The position numbers were made by a program, and so were the translations under genes. The notes beneath the pieces are model-generated. The model worked only from the letters and a program-made list of their open reading frames with translations. It made no database searches and was not told the DNA's origin. A stretch of 64,000 bases of DNA from Synechococcus sp. MVIR-18-1 (GTDB lineage: Bacteria > Cyanobacteriota > Cyanobacteriia > PCC-6307 > Cyanobiaceae), in the NCBI RefSeq assembly GCF_014279835.1, contig NZ_CP047942.1, forward strand, positions 2,170,001 through 2,234,000, given 5' to 3'. Of the stretch, positions 26,881 to 35,973 are shown piece after piece. Each line of letters opens with the position of its first letter. The first letter of the stretch is position 1.

Positions 26881-27828
26881 TCAGTTTGCGGAGGGAGCAC
26901 TATCCAGCAAACTCCCCGCCCAGTGAAGTTTGCGTGACAGCGTTCGGTAATAGGAGGGACTTTGCTCCAACTGCACCATCAGCGCGTGATGAGCGGCCTG
27001 CTGAATCACGCAGCATTCACCTGGACCAAAAACCTCTCCAGCAGACCCATCTTTCCAAAGTTTCACCTGCCGGCTGGCATCACCAAGAGGCCAGATCACA
27101 ACCCTGGATCGGGGAGGCAATACAACAGCACGACTCGACAGACTCATCGGACAAATCGGACTGACGACAATTGCATCGATGCCTGGATGCAAGATCGGGC
27201 CGCCCGCCGCCATCGCATAACCCGTCGAGCCCGTAGGCGAGGCCAAAATCAAACCATCTCCGCGGACTTGGTCAACAACCTCTCCATCAATCTCCATTTC
27301 CAGAATGCAGGTTGGAGACAAATCCTCGTGATAAGGCTTGAGGTAAAGGTCATTCAGGGCCCAGTGAATCTCTTGATGGTCAGAAGGACCAACTTCTATG
27401 TCAGAGGCCCCCTCCGAACCATGCAGATCACCCATGCGCTGGATCACCGCCTGCAACATCATGCGGCGTTCCAAGGCGAAGCGATCTTCCAGCACGCGCT
27501 GCCAGAGCCCTTCACTCCTGAGCAAGCCGGGATCATGCGTCAGAAAGCCAAGATGGCCTCCCACGTTGAAACTCAGAATCGGGACATCAAGAACAGCGAG
27601 GTGTCGGGCAGCACCCAGCACGGTTCCATCACCACCGAGCACCACCGCCAGATCCGGTAGCCGAGGCTCAGAGGCCAGCAGCCCTGGGAAAGGGTCTGCC
27701 GTTAGGCCACTCATCGCCAAGACGCAGGTCACACCGATCGTCTCGAGTTCATCGGCGCATCGACGCGCTTCTTTCAACGCCAGTGGGCTATCTGCGCGAT
27801 ATATCAGCCAGACCCGTTGAAGACGCAT
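26881..27828 (-). CDS. nadK: NAD kinase
   Basis: Phosphorylates NAD to NADP with ATP or polyphosphate. The catalytic GGDG motif is in [17 protein letters not shown]. Other family blocks are [67 protein letters not shown] and SSRAVVLPP. Length 315 is within range for cyanobacterial forms (two paralogues usually exist). It is directly downstream of ndhE and upstream of the CYTH gene, an arrangement that puts NADP supply in the NDH-1 transcription unit. Confidence 0.93.
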   Translation of the reverse strand: MRLQRVWLIYRADSPLALKEARRCADELETIGVTCVLAMSGLTADPFPGLLASEPRLPDLAVVLGGDGTVLGAARHLAVLDVPILSFNVGGHLGFLTHDPGLLRSEGLWQRVLEDRFALERRMMLQAVIQRMGDLHGSEGASDIEVGPSDHQEIHWALNDLYLKPYHEDLSPTCILEMEIDGEVVDQVRGDGLILASPTGSTGYAMAAGGPILHPGIDAIVVSPICPMSLSSRAVVLPPRSRVVIWPLGDASRQVKLWKDGSAGEVFGPGECCVIQQAAHHALMVQLEQSPSYYRTLSRKLHWAGSLLDSAPSAN

Positions 27829-27843
27829 AACAGCGTGTCGCTT

Positions 27844-28176
27844 TTACCAGCGCAAAAGGTTGAAGCGCTCCATGTCCACAGTGACTCTGTTCCGGTACAG
27901 CGATAACAAGATCGCCAGACCGACCGCAGCCTCAGCTGCTGCAACTGTGATCACAAACACCGAGAAAACTTGGCCACGAATGAGTTGGCCATCCACATAG
28001 GACGAAAACGCCATCAGGTTGATGTTCACTGCATTGAGCATCAACTCAATGCTCATCAACACGCGGACAGCATTACGGCTGTTGATCAGACCCCAGACCC
28101 CTGTACAAAACAGGACTGCCGCCAACAGCAGGTAGGCCTGGAGAGGAACGGAACCGGCAAGAAGCTCAGAGAGCAT
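27844..28176 (-). CDS. ndhE: NAD(P)H-quinone oxidoreductase subunit 4L
   Basis: Small three-helix membrane subunit of NDH-1 near the quinone-proton coupling region. The sequence has [40 protein letters not shown] with the conserved membrane Glu, and [20 protein letters not shown] with the second Glu. ATG 28176 is preferred over the adjacent GTG 28179. The leader is a pyrimidine tract (CCTTTCTTCTTTTTT) with no Shine-Dalgarno. Fourth gene of the ndhA-I-G-E block; nadK follows 15 bp later. Confidence 0.94.
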   Translation of the reverse strand: MLSELLAGSVPLQAYLLLAAVLFCTGVWGLINSRNAVRVLMSIELMLNAVNINLMAFSSYVDGQLIRGQVFSVFVITVAAAEAAVGLAILLSLYRNRVTVDMERFNLLRW

Positions 28177-28196
28177 CACAAAAAAGAAGAAAGGAT

Positions 28197-28796
28197 TCAG
28201 GCGCGAGGCTGGTCGACAAGCAAAGGGGTACGTGCCTTCTCAATCAGGCCCTGATCAACCTCTTCACCAGTCACTGGATCCTCCGATTGAACGTCACGAC
28301 GGGCCAGAACAATCGCTCCAATCATGGCCATCAACAATAAAACAGATGCCAACTCAAAAGGCAGCAAATAATCGGTGAACAAGTGCTCACCAATGCGCAC
28401 AGTTGCTTCCTCCCCGATCGGCGTTGGACCCTTGGCCCAGGGAGTGGTGACAACCACACGGGTCAAAAGAGCAAAGAGGCCCAGGCATACACCTCCAGAC
28501 AGAAGACGGCGTATGAGGAGTCCAGGGATCGGAGCTAGATCCTCCTTCTTGTTGACCAGCATGATCGCAAACAGGATCAAGACGTTGACGGCACCCACGT
28601 ACACCAGCACTTGGGCCGCTGCCACAAAACTGGCGTTCAACAGCAGGTAGAGACCTGCCACAGCCAAAAACACACCACCAAGAAGGAAGGCTGAATACAC
28701 GATGTTGCTTAGGAGCACAACACCGAGAGCTCCGAGCACGATGACGGCACTCAGTGCCAAAAAACTAATGAGCTGCGTTGACGCGGCGATCGTCAT
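28197..28796 (-). CDS. ndhG: NAD(P)H-quinone oxidoreductase subunit 6
   Basis: Membrane subunit of NDH-1 (NuoJ/ND6 type). Five hydrophobic helices are visible; the family signature is [20 protein letters not shown] followed by [14 protein letters not shown]. Length is 199 with a charged cytoplasmic C-terminus. Its ATG overlaps the ndhI stop by 4 bp (ATGA), indicating translational coupling, and ndhE follows after 20 bp. Confidence 0.95.
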   Translation of the reverse strand: MTIAASTQLISFLALSAVIVLGALGVVLLSNIVYSAFLLGGVFLAVAGLYLLLNASFVAAAQVLVYVGAVNVLILFAIMLVNKKEDLAPIPGLLIRRLLSGGVCLGLFALLTRVVVTTPWAKGPTPIGEEATVRIGEHLFTDYLLPFELASVLLLMAMIGAIVLARRDVQSEDPVTGEEVDQGLIEKARTPLLVDQPRA

Positions 28797-29452
28797 CCTG
28801 CGCTCTCCTCCTCATTGGAAGCTGATGAAGATGATTCTCTCCCATCCTCGGCAACCTTCATGGATCCAGCTGCCTTGAGTTCCTCAAGAATTTGCTCAGG
28901 GAGCTTGCCCGCTCTTGGACGATCAGGAGAAACGCCATGGGGATGAACTTCTCCAGCAGGCAAATACACCAGTTCCCGCAACGGCTGGACCGATGGATCT
29001 GTCGTCACACTGGTAGGCAGGCGACCTAAAGCAACATTGTCGTAATTCAGGCTGTGGCGATCGAAGGCGGCCAATTCATATTCTTCAGTCATCGACAAGC
29101 AATTGGTGGGGCAGTACTCCACACAATTGCCACAGAAAATACAAACTCCGAAATCAATTGAATAGTTGCGTAGCTCTTTCTTCTTCGTCTCCTTGTTCAT
29201 CACCCAATCAACCACCGGGAGATTGATGGGACACACACGCACACAGACCTCACAGGCGATGCACTTGTCGAATTCGTAATGAATACGTCCTCGATACCGC
29301 TCCGAAGGAATCAGCTTTTCGTAGGGGTACTGCACCGTGACCGGACGGCGCTTCATGTGATCGAAGGTGACCGACAGGCCTTGCGTGAGATTACGGGCCG
29401 CATCCACTGCATCCCTGGTGTAATCACCAACCTGTTTAAGGAAGCCGAACAT
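28793..29452 (-). CDS. ndhI: NAD(P)H-quinone oxidoreductase subunit I (2x[4Fe-4S])
   Basis: Ferredoxin-like subunit carrying two [4Fe-4S] clusters that pass electrons toward the quinone site of NDH-1. The two cluster motifs are [20 protein letters not shown] and [20 protein letters not shown]. The N-terminal amphipathic helix ([20 protein letters not shown]) docks the membrane arm. The 219-residue length includes an acidic, Ser-rich C-terminal tail common in cyanobacteria. It follows ndhA after about 80 bp that contain a hairpin. Confidence 0.96.
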   Translation of the reverse strand: MFGFLKQVGDYTRDAVDAARNLTQGLSVTFDHMKRRPVTVQYPYEKLIPSERYRGRIHYEFDKCIACEVCVRVCPINLPVVDWVMNKETKKKELRNYSIDFGVCIFCGNCVEYCPTNCLSMTEEYELAAFDRHSLNYDNVALGRLPTSVTTDPSVQPLRELVYLPAGEVHPHGVSPDRPRAGKLPEQILEELKAAGSMKVAEDGRESSSSASNEEESAG

Positions 29453-29487
29453 GGTTTGGAATCGGGGAAGTGAACGATCGAGGAGTC

Positions 29488-29515
29488 AAAACCCGGCTTT
29501 CATGATGCCGCCGGG
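29488..29515 (-). terminator. Intercistronic hairpin between ndhA and ndhI
   Basis: Read on the minus strand, CCCGGC (29515-29510) and GCCGGG (29497-29492) form a 6-bp GC-rich stem over a 12-nt loop, followed immediately by TTTT (29491-29488). It resembles a weak intrinsic terminator or attenuator placed inside the ndhA-I-G-E unit, which may lower expression of the downstream genes relative to ndhA or mark an RNA processing point. Confidence 0.35.
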
Positions 29516-29533
29516 AAAGAAGAAGTGACGAGT

Positions 29534-30688
29534 TCAGCCGCCAAAAGCGACCGGGAAGGCCAGCTTGAGAGCGGCTGTGACCAGGAGGTTGACCAAGGCC
29601 AGAGGCAACAGAAATTTCCAGCCAAGGTCCAATAACTGATCGATCCTGACCCGTGGGGTGGTCCATCGCAAAAGGATTGCGATGAAGACCAGCAGGTAGG
29701 CCTTCAAGACAGTCATCACAATGCCCACAGTGCCTGTGATCAGTTGCACGAGAGGAGCGTCAATAGGCTGACCTAACCACGAAGCAAGCCATTCAACCGG
29801 GATCGGGAAGCCCCAACCACCCAGATAAAGGATGGAAACGAGGAGAGCCGATAGAACGAGATTGATGTAACTGCCCAGATAGAAGAGGGCAAATTTCATT
29901 CCCGAGTATTCGGTCTGATAGCCAGCGACGAGTTCTTCTTCCGCTTCTGGGAGGTCAAAAGGCAAACGCTCACATTCAGCGAGCGCACAGATCCAGAAAA
30001 TCAAGAAGCCCACGGGCTGGCGCCAGATGTTCCAACTCAGAACACCAGCTCCAGTTTGTTGATTGACAATATCGACGGTGCTTAGGGAGTTACTCATCAT
30101 CACGACGGCCAGTACGGCCAACGCGAGGGGGATCTCGTAACTGATCGACTGGGCTGCTGCACGGAGGCCGCCCAACAACGAATATTTGTTGTTTGAGGCG
30201 TAGCCACTCATCAAAAGGCCAATGGGCTGAACGCTGCTGAGCGAGATCCAAAGAAAAATGCCAACGCCCACATCACTGATCAACAGGTTCTGGCCGAAGG
30301 GCACGATCAACCAGGACAAAATGACTGGCACCACCACCAGCACAGGGCCAAGGGTGAAGAGAATGCTGTCTGCGCGATCCGGAATGATGTCTTCCTTAAC
30401 GAGCAATTTGAGGCCATCGGCAAGAGGCTGAAGAACGCCGAGGGCTCCGGCGTACTCAGGCCCAACCCTTTGTTGCACGGCCGCAGAAATTTTTCGTTCC
30501 AGCCACACCGTGACCAGAACCCCAACAACGGCGGCCACAAGGACCAGCAACATCGGGAAGGGAAGCCAGAGCATGCGTGCAGCCTGGGCCGAGAGCCCAA
30601 GACCCTCCAGTGCCTGACTGAAGCTCTGCTCAAGATCAAGACCCGGGCTCACCAGAGCCGGCGCGGTGGTGGCGAGGGAAGTCACCAT
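29534..30688 (-). CDS. ndhA: NAD(P)H-quinone oxidoreductase subunit 1
   Basis: Membrane subunit forming much of the quinone-binding chamber of NDH-1 (NuoH/ND1 type). Diagnostic blocks are [71 protein letters not shown] and [20 protein letters not shown]. Length 384 is slightly above plastid NdhA. First ndh gene in the minus-strand block, starting 25 bp after the gltA start-side neighbour; gltA lies immediately upstream and may share the transcript. Confidence 0.96.
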   Translation of the reverse strand: MVTSLATTAPALVSPGLDLEQSFSQALEGLGLSAQAARMLWLPFPMLLVLVAAVVGVLVTVWLERKISAAVQQRVGPEYAGALGVLQPLADGLKLLVKEDIIPDRADSILFTLGPVLVVVPVILSWLIVPFGQNLLISDVGVGIFLWISLSSVQPIGLLMSGYASNNKYSLLGGLRAAAQSISYEIPLALAVLAVVMMSNSLSTVDIVNQQTGAGVLSWNIWRQPVGFLIFWICALAECERLPFDLPEAEEELVAGYQTEYSGMKFALFYLGSYINLVLSALLVSILYLGGWGFPIPVEWLASWLGQPIDAPLVQLITGTVGIVMTVLKAYLLVFIAILLRWTTPRVRIDQLLDLGWKFLLPLALVNLLVTAALKLAFPVAFGG

Positions 30689-30712
30689 GGTCGGAGAACA
30701 GATTGATGCAAC

Positions 30713-31903
30713 TTAAGCGCCCGCGGCATTCACCCGCTCGTCTGCAGGGACCCAATGACGTGCAGACGAGCCGGTGTAAATCTGAGATGGGCGGAAAATT
30801 CGATTGGCACCGAGCTGTTCCCTCCAGTGGGCCAGCCAACCAGCCACACGGGAAATCGCAAACACAGGGGTGAACAGATCTCTTGGAATCCCAAGTTTCC
30901 GGTAAACAAGGCCTGAATAAAAATCAACGTTGGGATAAATCCCTTTAGGCCCTAGGCGAATGGCGGCAGCCGTCTCAAGGGCATGGGCTACGTCGTAGAG
31001 ATCGTCGTGACCAAACCGAGCAAACAACTCCTCAGCCAAGGACTGAAGGATCACCGCCCGAGGGTCTTTGACTTTGTACTCCCGGTGTCCAAAACCCATC
31101 ACTTTGCGCTTATTTGCCACGGCTGACTCGAGGTAGGAGTCGGCCTGTTCCGGAGTCCCGATCTCCTCCAACATCGCGAGCACATCTTCGTTGGCACCTC
31201 CATGAAGAGGACCCGCCAACGTTCCTACGGCCGATGCCACGACGGCATACGGGTCCGTCAGCGTGCTTGCCGTCACTCTGGCGCTGAAGGTGCTGGCATT
31301 AAGGCTGTGCTCAGCGTGAAGGATCAAACAGCGATCAAAGATTCGAGAGGCAAGAGGGTCGGGCTCTTGTTCCGTAAGCATGTACAAGAAATTGGCGGAG
31401 TACGCCAAGTCGTCACGCGGCTGGATTGGATCCTGGCCCTTACGGATCAACTGGAAGGCCGCCACCATCGTTGGAATCTTGGCAATCAGCCTGACAACAG
31501 CGTCATAGATGTATTGAGGATCATCAATGGCCCGACGGGAATAAAAAAGCCCTAATGACGCCGCGCTCGACTGAAGAGCATCCATCGGATGCCCGTTGGC
31601 AGGGAAGCACTTCATCATGTCGCGCACTCGAAAGCTGACGCGACGATGCATCTGCACTTCGTGCTCGAAATCACGAAATTGCTGAGGTGTTGGCAGTTCC
31701 CCCCAGATCAACAGATACGTGGTCTCCAGGAAACTGCTGTGGACCGCGAGGTCATCAAGGGAGTAGCCCCGATAGGAGAGGCGCCCCTGCAGGCCGTCAA
31801 TGTCGCAAATCGAAGATTGGGTGGCCGGGACACCCTCCAGGCCGGGTCTAAACACCAACCCCGTGCGTTCATGCCTGATTTCGCTCCCGCCGGTCTGACT
31901 CAC
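30713..31903 (-). CDS. gltA: Citrate synthase
   Basis: Condenses oxaloacetate and acetyl-CoA to citrate, feeding the cyanobacterial TCA route to 2-oxoglutarate for nitrogen assimilation. Catalytic-site blocks are present: HAEHSLNASTFSARV, GPLHGGANEDVLAMLEE, MGFGHREYKVKDPRA and YPNVDFYSGLVY. GTG 31903 (VSQTGGSEIRHERTGLVFRP) fits the family N-terminus and lies 32 bp after the sixA stop; a longer reading to 32023 would run through sixA. Sits directly upstream of ndhA on the same strand. Confidence 0.94.
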   Translation of the reverse strand: MSQTGGSEIRHERTGLVFRPGLEGVPATQSSICDIDGLQGRLSYRGYSLDDLAVHSSFLETTYLLIWGELPTPQQFRDFEHEVQMHRRVSFRVRDMMKCFPANGHPMDALQSSAASLGLFYSRRAIDDPQYIYDAVVRLIAKIPTMVAAFQLIRKGQDPIQPRDDLAYSANFLYMLTEQEPDPLASRIFDRCLILHAEHSLNASTFSARVTASTLTDPYAVVASAVGTLAGPLHGGANEDVLAMLEEIGTPEQADSYLESAVANKRKVMGFGHREYKVKDPRAVILQSLAEELFARFGHDDLYDVAHALETAAAIRLGPKGIYPNVDFYSGLVYRKLGIPRDLFTPVFAISRVAGWLAHWREQLGANRIFRPSQIYTGSSARHWVPADERVNAAGA

Positions 31904-31935
31904 CACCACCCACAACGACAACTCATCAACGCAAC

Positions 31936-32421
31936 TTAAACGCAGCCCGGCAACAACAGACGTGGCCTGAGTAACCCCTGCAGCTGCGCTATTCCACGGG
32001 GATCTTGATGGGATGGGTCCCAACGGAGATGGCAGAGCCCTGCCTTGCGCAGGCGCAGGGCATCCGATCGCGCACCTATCAGCTCCGCAGCCAGCTGGCT
32101 CAAATCAGGTTCGTGACCCACAAGCAAACACGAGCCTTGCAAGCTCTGAACCAAGGGCCATGGATCCCCTCCAGGCTCAAGACAACGGACGAGCTCAAGC
32201 TCAGGAGCCAAACCACTTTTCACCGCCAGCTCAGCTGTTTCACGTGCTCGGCGATAAGAACTGCTGTACAAGCGGTCAGCGATCAATCCGAGATCGCGCA
32301 GACGGCAGCACACCTTGAATGTGCGATCGACTCCCAAAGGCGTCAGACAACGATCTGGATGATCCACGCCTTGGTGGCGCTCAACCGCGATGCCGTGACG
32401 CAACAGCAGCAGGTCAACCAA
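31936..32421 (-). CDS. sixA: Phosphohistidine phosphatase SixA-like (histidine phosphatase superfamily)
   Basis: Histidine phosphatase superfamily protein; SixA removes phosphate from His residues of signalling proteins. The catalytic RHG motif is at the N-terminus in LLLLRHGIAVERHQG, the second Arg in YSSSYRRARETAEL, and the distal catalytic His in LLVGHEPDLSQLA. The short form (about 161 residues) matches SixA and not phosphoglycerate mutase. The start is uncertain: a TTG at 32421 gives LVDLLLLRHG directly at the N-terminus and overlaps the DUF3352 stop by 8 bp. Confidence 0.82.
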   Translation of the reverse strand: MVDLLLLRHGIAVERHQGVDHPDRCLTPLGVDRTFKVCCRLRDLGLIADRLYSSSYRRARETAELAVKSGLAPELELVRCLEPGGDPWPLVQSLQGSCLLVGHEPDLSQLAAELIGARSDALRLRKAGLCHLRWDPSHQDPRGIAQLQGLLRPRLLLPGCV

Positions 32422-34033
32422 ATCGCAGCTGAGCGCGGAGTCGTAAGCGGTTAGAGCCTGCTTGACCAGCGCCTTCCTCTTGGTCCGGACCAGCAGCCAA
32501 AGCAAGTTCCTGCACCGCCGGGAGCAGGGGCTGGCCAGCCACCGACTGAATCAAACTCCAGGGCCGCCACTTTTGGAGCTGAGCGCGGCTGGGCTCTGTC
32601 GCCAATGCCAACTGCTGTGCCAGAGGCGCCGCCCCTTCGTCCTGCAAGGCCCGTAGTTGATCCAAACGAGGCTCGAGGGCTGCGTGATCTTGACGCGTTG
32701 TTAAAGCATCTAACGTCTGCCCCCACCAGTCTTGGCCGGATTCACGTTCTAAAGCCACCGCAAGTTGGGCCTGTAGAGAAGCTTCACCCCGCTGCCTCTG
32801 CCGAGCTAGTCGGGTCCACACCTCAAGGGCGGAGCCCTCAGAGGGCAGGGCCGAGCGCACGAGACCCTTGGCCTGGAGGTCCGCATCCACCGCCTCCAAA
32901 CCGGGCTGATCAGAGGATGTTCCCAACAGCCAACCCTCTTCTCCCTGCTCCCAGAGCAGTGGGCCCGCATCCAACCCCACCACAGCTGAAGCCCCCTCGG
33001 CTCCAAGGGTTTGGAGAGTCTCCTTAAGAACAGGCGCTAACCATTGAGCAACGGGGGCGTCACTTTGAGGGCTTAGGAGAGCGGCAGGATCCGAGAGCAC
33101 AGCCAGGGCCGATGCCGACCCACCAGCTGAACGCATCAAGGAATGCGACAGGGTTATCCCATTCCCGGCACTTCCAAGTGGCTGACGGAAACGCAAGACT
33201 GCGTCCAGATTGAGCGCAGTCCCTTTGGGGTCCAGTGCTGCCACTAGACCGACAAGGTCATCGCGATCAGAGATGGAGCTCGGCATTCCAAGCCAGGTCG
33301 CCATCGCAGCGGGATCGGCAGTCAGCAGAGCCGCACCCCGACCGAGCTGCTTCAAATCAGCTTCCAGAGCTAAGTCGCCCAGCTGGTGCAGAGCATCCAG
33401 CTGGGACACATCCAGGGACTGTTCCAACACACCACGACTGGACGCAATCAAAAGCAGGTCATCATCGATTAAGGCTGTAGCGATGGGTTGTGGGTCTCGT
33501 CCGAGCAGCGCTCCGCGGCCGCTGATCACGCCCATTCCCCGATAACGACTGATTTGCAGATCGGTTCCAGCCAAACTCCGCGTTTGCCAAAAGCGTTGGA
33601 GAAAGCGCTTGGCACCGTCTTGATCGAGGCTGGTGAGCGCAAGCACCCAGCCCGCCGGCGCATCGGCGACGGGAGCAAGCAAAGAGAGACTGACCTGAGG
33701 ACCGATCCAATCCGCGAGTTCTCCCACAAAATCCAAGCCCGCCAACGCAAAGGCGCCATCCCGCAATTGCTGCGTGCTGTCCCGTGCTTGGCGACGGCGT
33801 GACACCGGTGCCACCGCTTGGGCATAGGCAGGCATGCGCACAGGATCAGAGAGCCAATGCAAACTGAGCGATGCATCTTTCGGGACGAACCGAGCGGCTC
33901 GTGGCAACACCAGCGCTTGGCCAACAATTTTCAGAGGGCTCTGCTGTGCCATCGCCCACCACAAGCCCAATGCGGTGGTGAGCAGCACTAGCACCGCTGC
34001 AGCGACAGCTAAAAGGAAGGAACGCGCCTTCAT
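32414..34033 (-). CDS. DUF3352 domain protein, N-terminally membrane-anchored
   Basis: Function unknown. This 539-residue cyanobacterial protein family has one N-terminal signal anchor (FLLAVAAAVLVLLTTALGLW) and a long periplasmic or lumenal region with repeated alpha/beta segments: ALVLPRAARFVPKDASLSLH, GPQVSLSLLAP, AGWVLALTSLDQDGAKRFLQ, ADLKQLGRGAALLTADPA and ASAVVGLDAGPLLWEQGEEG. No catalytic motif is evident. ATG 34033 follows a divergent rhodanese gene start (37 bp away). It heads the minus-strand run through sixA and gltA into ndhA. Confidence 0.7.
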   Translation of the reverse strand: MKARSFLLAVAAAVLVLLTTALGLWWAMAQQSPLKIVGQALVLPRAARFVPKDASLSLHWLSDPVRMPAYAQAVAPVSRRRQARDSTQQLRDGAFALAGLDFVGELADWIGPQVSLSLLAPVADAPAGWVLALTSLDQDGAKRFLQRFWQTRSLAGTDLQISRYRGMGVISGRGALLGRDPQPIATALIDDDLLLIASSRGVLEQSLDVSQLDALHQLGDLALEADLKQLGRGAALLTADPAAMATWLGMPSSISDRDDLVGLVAALDPKGTALNLDAVLRFRQPLGSAGNGITLSHSLMRSAGGSASALAVLSDPAALLSPQSDAPVAQWLAPVLKETLQTLGAEGASAVVGLDAGPLLWEQGEEGWLLGTSSDQPGLEAVDADLQAKGLVRSALPSEGSALEVWTRLARQRQRGEASLQAQLAVALERESGQDWWGQTLDALTTRQDHAALEPRLDQLRALQDEGAAPLAQQLALATEPSRAQLQKWRPWSLIQSVAGQPLLPAVQELALAAGPDQEEGAGQAGSNRLRLRAQLRFG

Positions 34034-34069
34034 GAAGCAGCAGGCGTGGGACTGGCCTCATCTTTATTC

Positions 34070-34432
34070 ATGATGAATCCCATGACATCCTCTTCGCCCC
34101 AATCCATAAGCGCCAGAGACCTTCACGAGTGGCTGTCGAGCGGCAGCGCCCTTCAGCTCGTTGATGTTCGCGAGCACTCCGAACTGGAGATCGCGTCCTT
34201 CCCCGGAGAGGTGGAACATCTACCGCTGAGTGAATCCAATCTCTGGCTTTCCGATCTACCCGCAAGGCTGACAACCAACAAACCCATCGTGGTGATTTGT
34301 CATGCCGGGATCCGCAGCAGAAACTTTGGCTGCTGGCTCTTAGAGCAAGGGCCGGATTACGACGTCTGGAACTTAGAAGGTGGCATTCATGCCTGGAGTG
34401 TGGAAGTCGATCCGAGCGTTCCTCGTTACTGA
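34070..34432 (+). CDS. Rhodanese-domain protein
   Basis: Single rhodanese domain, a small sulfurtransferase fold. The active-site loop is CHAGIRS with the catalytic Cys; LQLVDVREHSELEIASFPGE is the family N-terminal block and WNLEGGIHAWSVEVD the C-terminal one. From ATG 34070 it is 120 residues, the size of stand-alone rhodaneses; ATG 34082 is equally possible. No signal peptide. Divergent from DUF3352 and 65 bp before hrcA on the same strand. Physiological sulfur donor unknown. Confidence 0.87.
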   Translation: MMNPMTSSSPQSISARDLHEWLSSGSALQLVDVREHSELEIASFPGEVEHLPLSESNLWLSDLPARLTTNKPIVVICHAGIRSRNFGCWLLEQGPDYDVWNLEGGIHAWSVEVDPSVPRY

Positions 34433-34497
34433 GCAGCGGTTCATGACAACGCCACCAATCCAAGAGAAAACCTCCGTACGATTGATGAGCTGATTGT

Positions 34498-35496
34498 GTG
34501 CATGTGCAGCCGCTGCCCCGCCGACAACAGGAGGTGCTCAAGGCCACGGTGCATCACTACGTTGACACGATTGAGCCAGTAGGGAGCAGAACCCTCGTTC
34601 AGAGGTTTGATCTACAAGCCAGTGCTGCCACGGTGCGTTCAGCCATGGGGGCTCTAGAGCAGCGAGGTCTACTGACCCAACCACATACGTCTGCAGGACG
34701 GGTACCAAGCCCCAGTGGATACCGGCATTACGTGGATTGCCTTCTCCCCAGACCTGGAACGATCGCCCAGCATCTCGATCAGGAATTAACCCAGCTCAGC
34801 CTTCGCTGGGCGGCTCTTGATGATTTGCTCCAAAACATGGCAAGACGGCTCACCGATTTCACGGGACTGATGAGCCTGATCACGCACCCCACCCAGAGGC
34901 AACCCGCGCTGGAAGCCATCCGACTGGTTCGCAGCGAAGAGCGCTTGCTGGTGATGTTGGTGGAGAATTCCAGCCAAGCCAGTCACCTCAACCTGCGGCT
35001 GCCCCACGGCAGTGAACATCAAATTGAAGCGATGGATCAGTGGGCGCGCCGGCAGCTCGATAGCAATGGCAGTTTGAATTGGAATTCACTCCCAAGGGAA
35101 CTGCAGGCCTGCGGCAGGGCTCTCCGCGATGCCATTCACAGTCATCAGACCTTGCAGACCTCTCAAGAGACCAAGGCCTTGTTTCATGGAGTGTCTCGGC
35201 TCGTTGCCGAGCCTGAATTCAGCCAAAGCGCCAAAGTCAGACCACTCCTGGAACTGATGGATCAAAGCCCCGCATCCCTGACCCTCTCCGCTCCCGGTCC
35301 TGGATATGGCGTGTGGATTGGCCAAGAACATCCCGAGCAAGCCCTTCACCACTGCTCAGTGGTCCAAGCCACCTACACAAGCGCCACTGACGGAGTGGGA
35401 TACGTGGCGCTTGTGGGTCCAATGCGCATGGCCTACGCCACAGCCCTTGCTGCTGTGAAGAGTGCTGCTCATCATCTCGACCATCTCCTGAACTGA
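34498..35496 (+). CDS. hrcA: Heat-inducible transcription repressor HrcA
   Basis: Repressor that binds CIRCE inverted repeats upstream of groESL and dnaK operons. The N-terminal winged helix shows LPRRQQEVLKATVHHYVDTI, EPVGSRTLVQRF, SAATVRSAMGALEQRGLL and TSAGRVPSPSGYRHYVD. The C-terminal region has GPGYGVWIGQEHPEQALHHC and GVGYVALVGPMRMAYATALA. Length 332 is normal. GTG 34498 is the first usable start. I found no CIRCE element beside it, so autoregulation is not supported by this sequence, and the dnaK/dnaJ/grpE genes are not here. Confidence 0.93.
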   Translation: MHVQPLPRRQQEVLKATVHHYVDTIEPVGSRTLVQRFDLQASAATVRSAMGALEQRGLLTQPHTSAGRVPSPSGYRHYVDCLLPRPGTIAQHLDQELTQLSLRWAALDDLLQNMARRLTDFTGLMSLITHPTQRQPALEAIRLVRSEERLLVMLVENSSQASHLNLRLPHGSEHQIEAMDQWARRQLDSNGSLNWNSLPRELQACGRALRDAIHSHQTLQTSQETKALFHGVSRLVAEPEFSQSAKVRPLLELMDQSPASLTLSAPGPGYGVWIGQEHPEQALHHCSVVQATYTSATDGVGYVALVGPMRMAYATALAAVKSAAHHLDHLLN

Positions 35497-35908
35497 CATG
35501 CGGTTCCAAGGGGGACGATTCAAAACACGCCACCCCATCGCCCTCAGACTCAGCAGGGCAAGGGCGTTGCTTGACAGGAGTTCAATAACCACCGTTAGAC
35601 CATCGAACGATCCACTAAAAGCTTGGCGTATTCACGAATGGATACGAGCTAGGCAAAAAATATTTTTGACGCAAAGACCTGCATGAAACATATGTTGATT
35701 CACCCCTAGAAGTTCAGAGTCATGCAGAAGATCGGCACCTTTTGATGACCGCCTACGCGCCACAGCATCCCGACCTTCATTGCGAATACGCGGAGTACTC
35801 ATAAACGAACGCAGTATCAAAAAGTGATCAAATCAAGACTTTCTCATCCAAGAAATTGAACAAGAAAGATCTTCGCGAAAGCGATCACAAAACCAGGGGA
35901 GAAGCTTA
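35497..35908. other. Gene-poor spacer between hrcA and trpB (no firm gene)
   Basis: Together with the hairpin described next, this is the only spacer above 300 bp in the window (472 bp between the stops). It is more AT-rich than its surroundings from about 35580 on. Just after hrcA, CGCCCT (35539-35544) and AGGGCG (35561-35566) can pair, a possible hrcA 3' hairpin without a T-run. A TTGACA-like box lies at 35571-35576 but no good -10 box follows at the right spacing. The palindrome AAAAAATATTTTT is at 35655-35667. A 62-codon minus-strand ORF (35632-35820) and a similar plus-strand ORF resemble nothing I know. An sRNA is possible but unproven. Confidence 0.4.
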
Positions 35909-35973
35909 AAAATTAAAAACTAATGTCCAGCTTCTTTGAATCCTTCAACGAACACTGAAGGACAGTCTTCAAA
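35909..35973 (-). terminator. Terminator-like hairpin after trpB
   Basis: TCCTTCA (35941-35947) pairs with TGAAGGA (35956-35962) over an 8-nt loop, and the outer TTTGAA (35935-35940) pairs with TTCAAA (35968-35973), leaving a 5-nt bulge. The outer arm overlaps the trpB stop codon. Continuing on the minus strand, two T-runs (TTTTT at 35919-35915 and again after 35913) follow about 10-15 nt after the stem. The arrangement fits the end of the trpB transcript. Confidence 0.5.

Noticed and set aside
34433-34497. CIRCE-type repeat upstream of hrcA
   Set aside because: I looked for TTAGCACTC-N9-GAGTGCTAA and found nothing close in this spacer or around it.
35632-35820. 62-codon minus-strand ORF in the hrcA-trpB spacer
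   Set aside because: No ribosome site, no recognisable domain, and a composition close to the non-coding surroundings; kept as an open question only within the spacer description.
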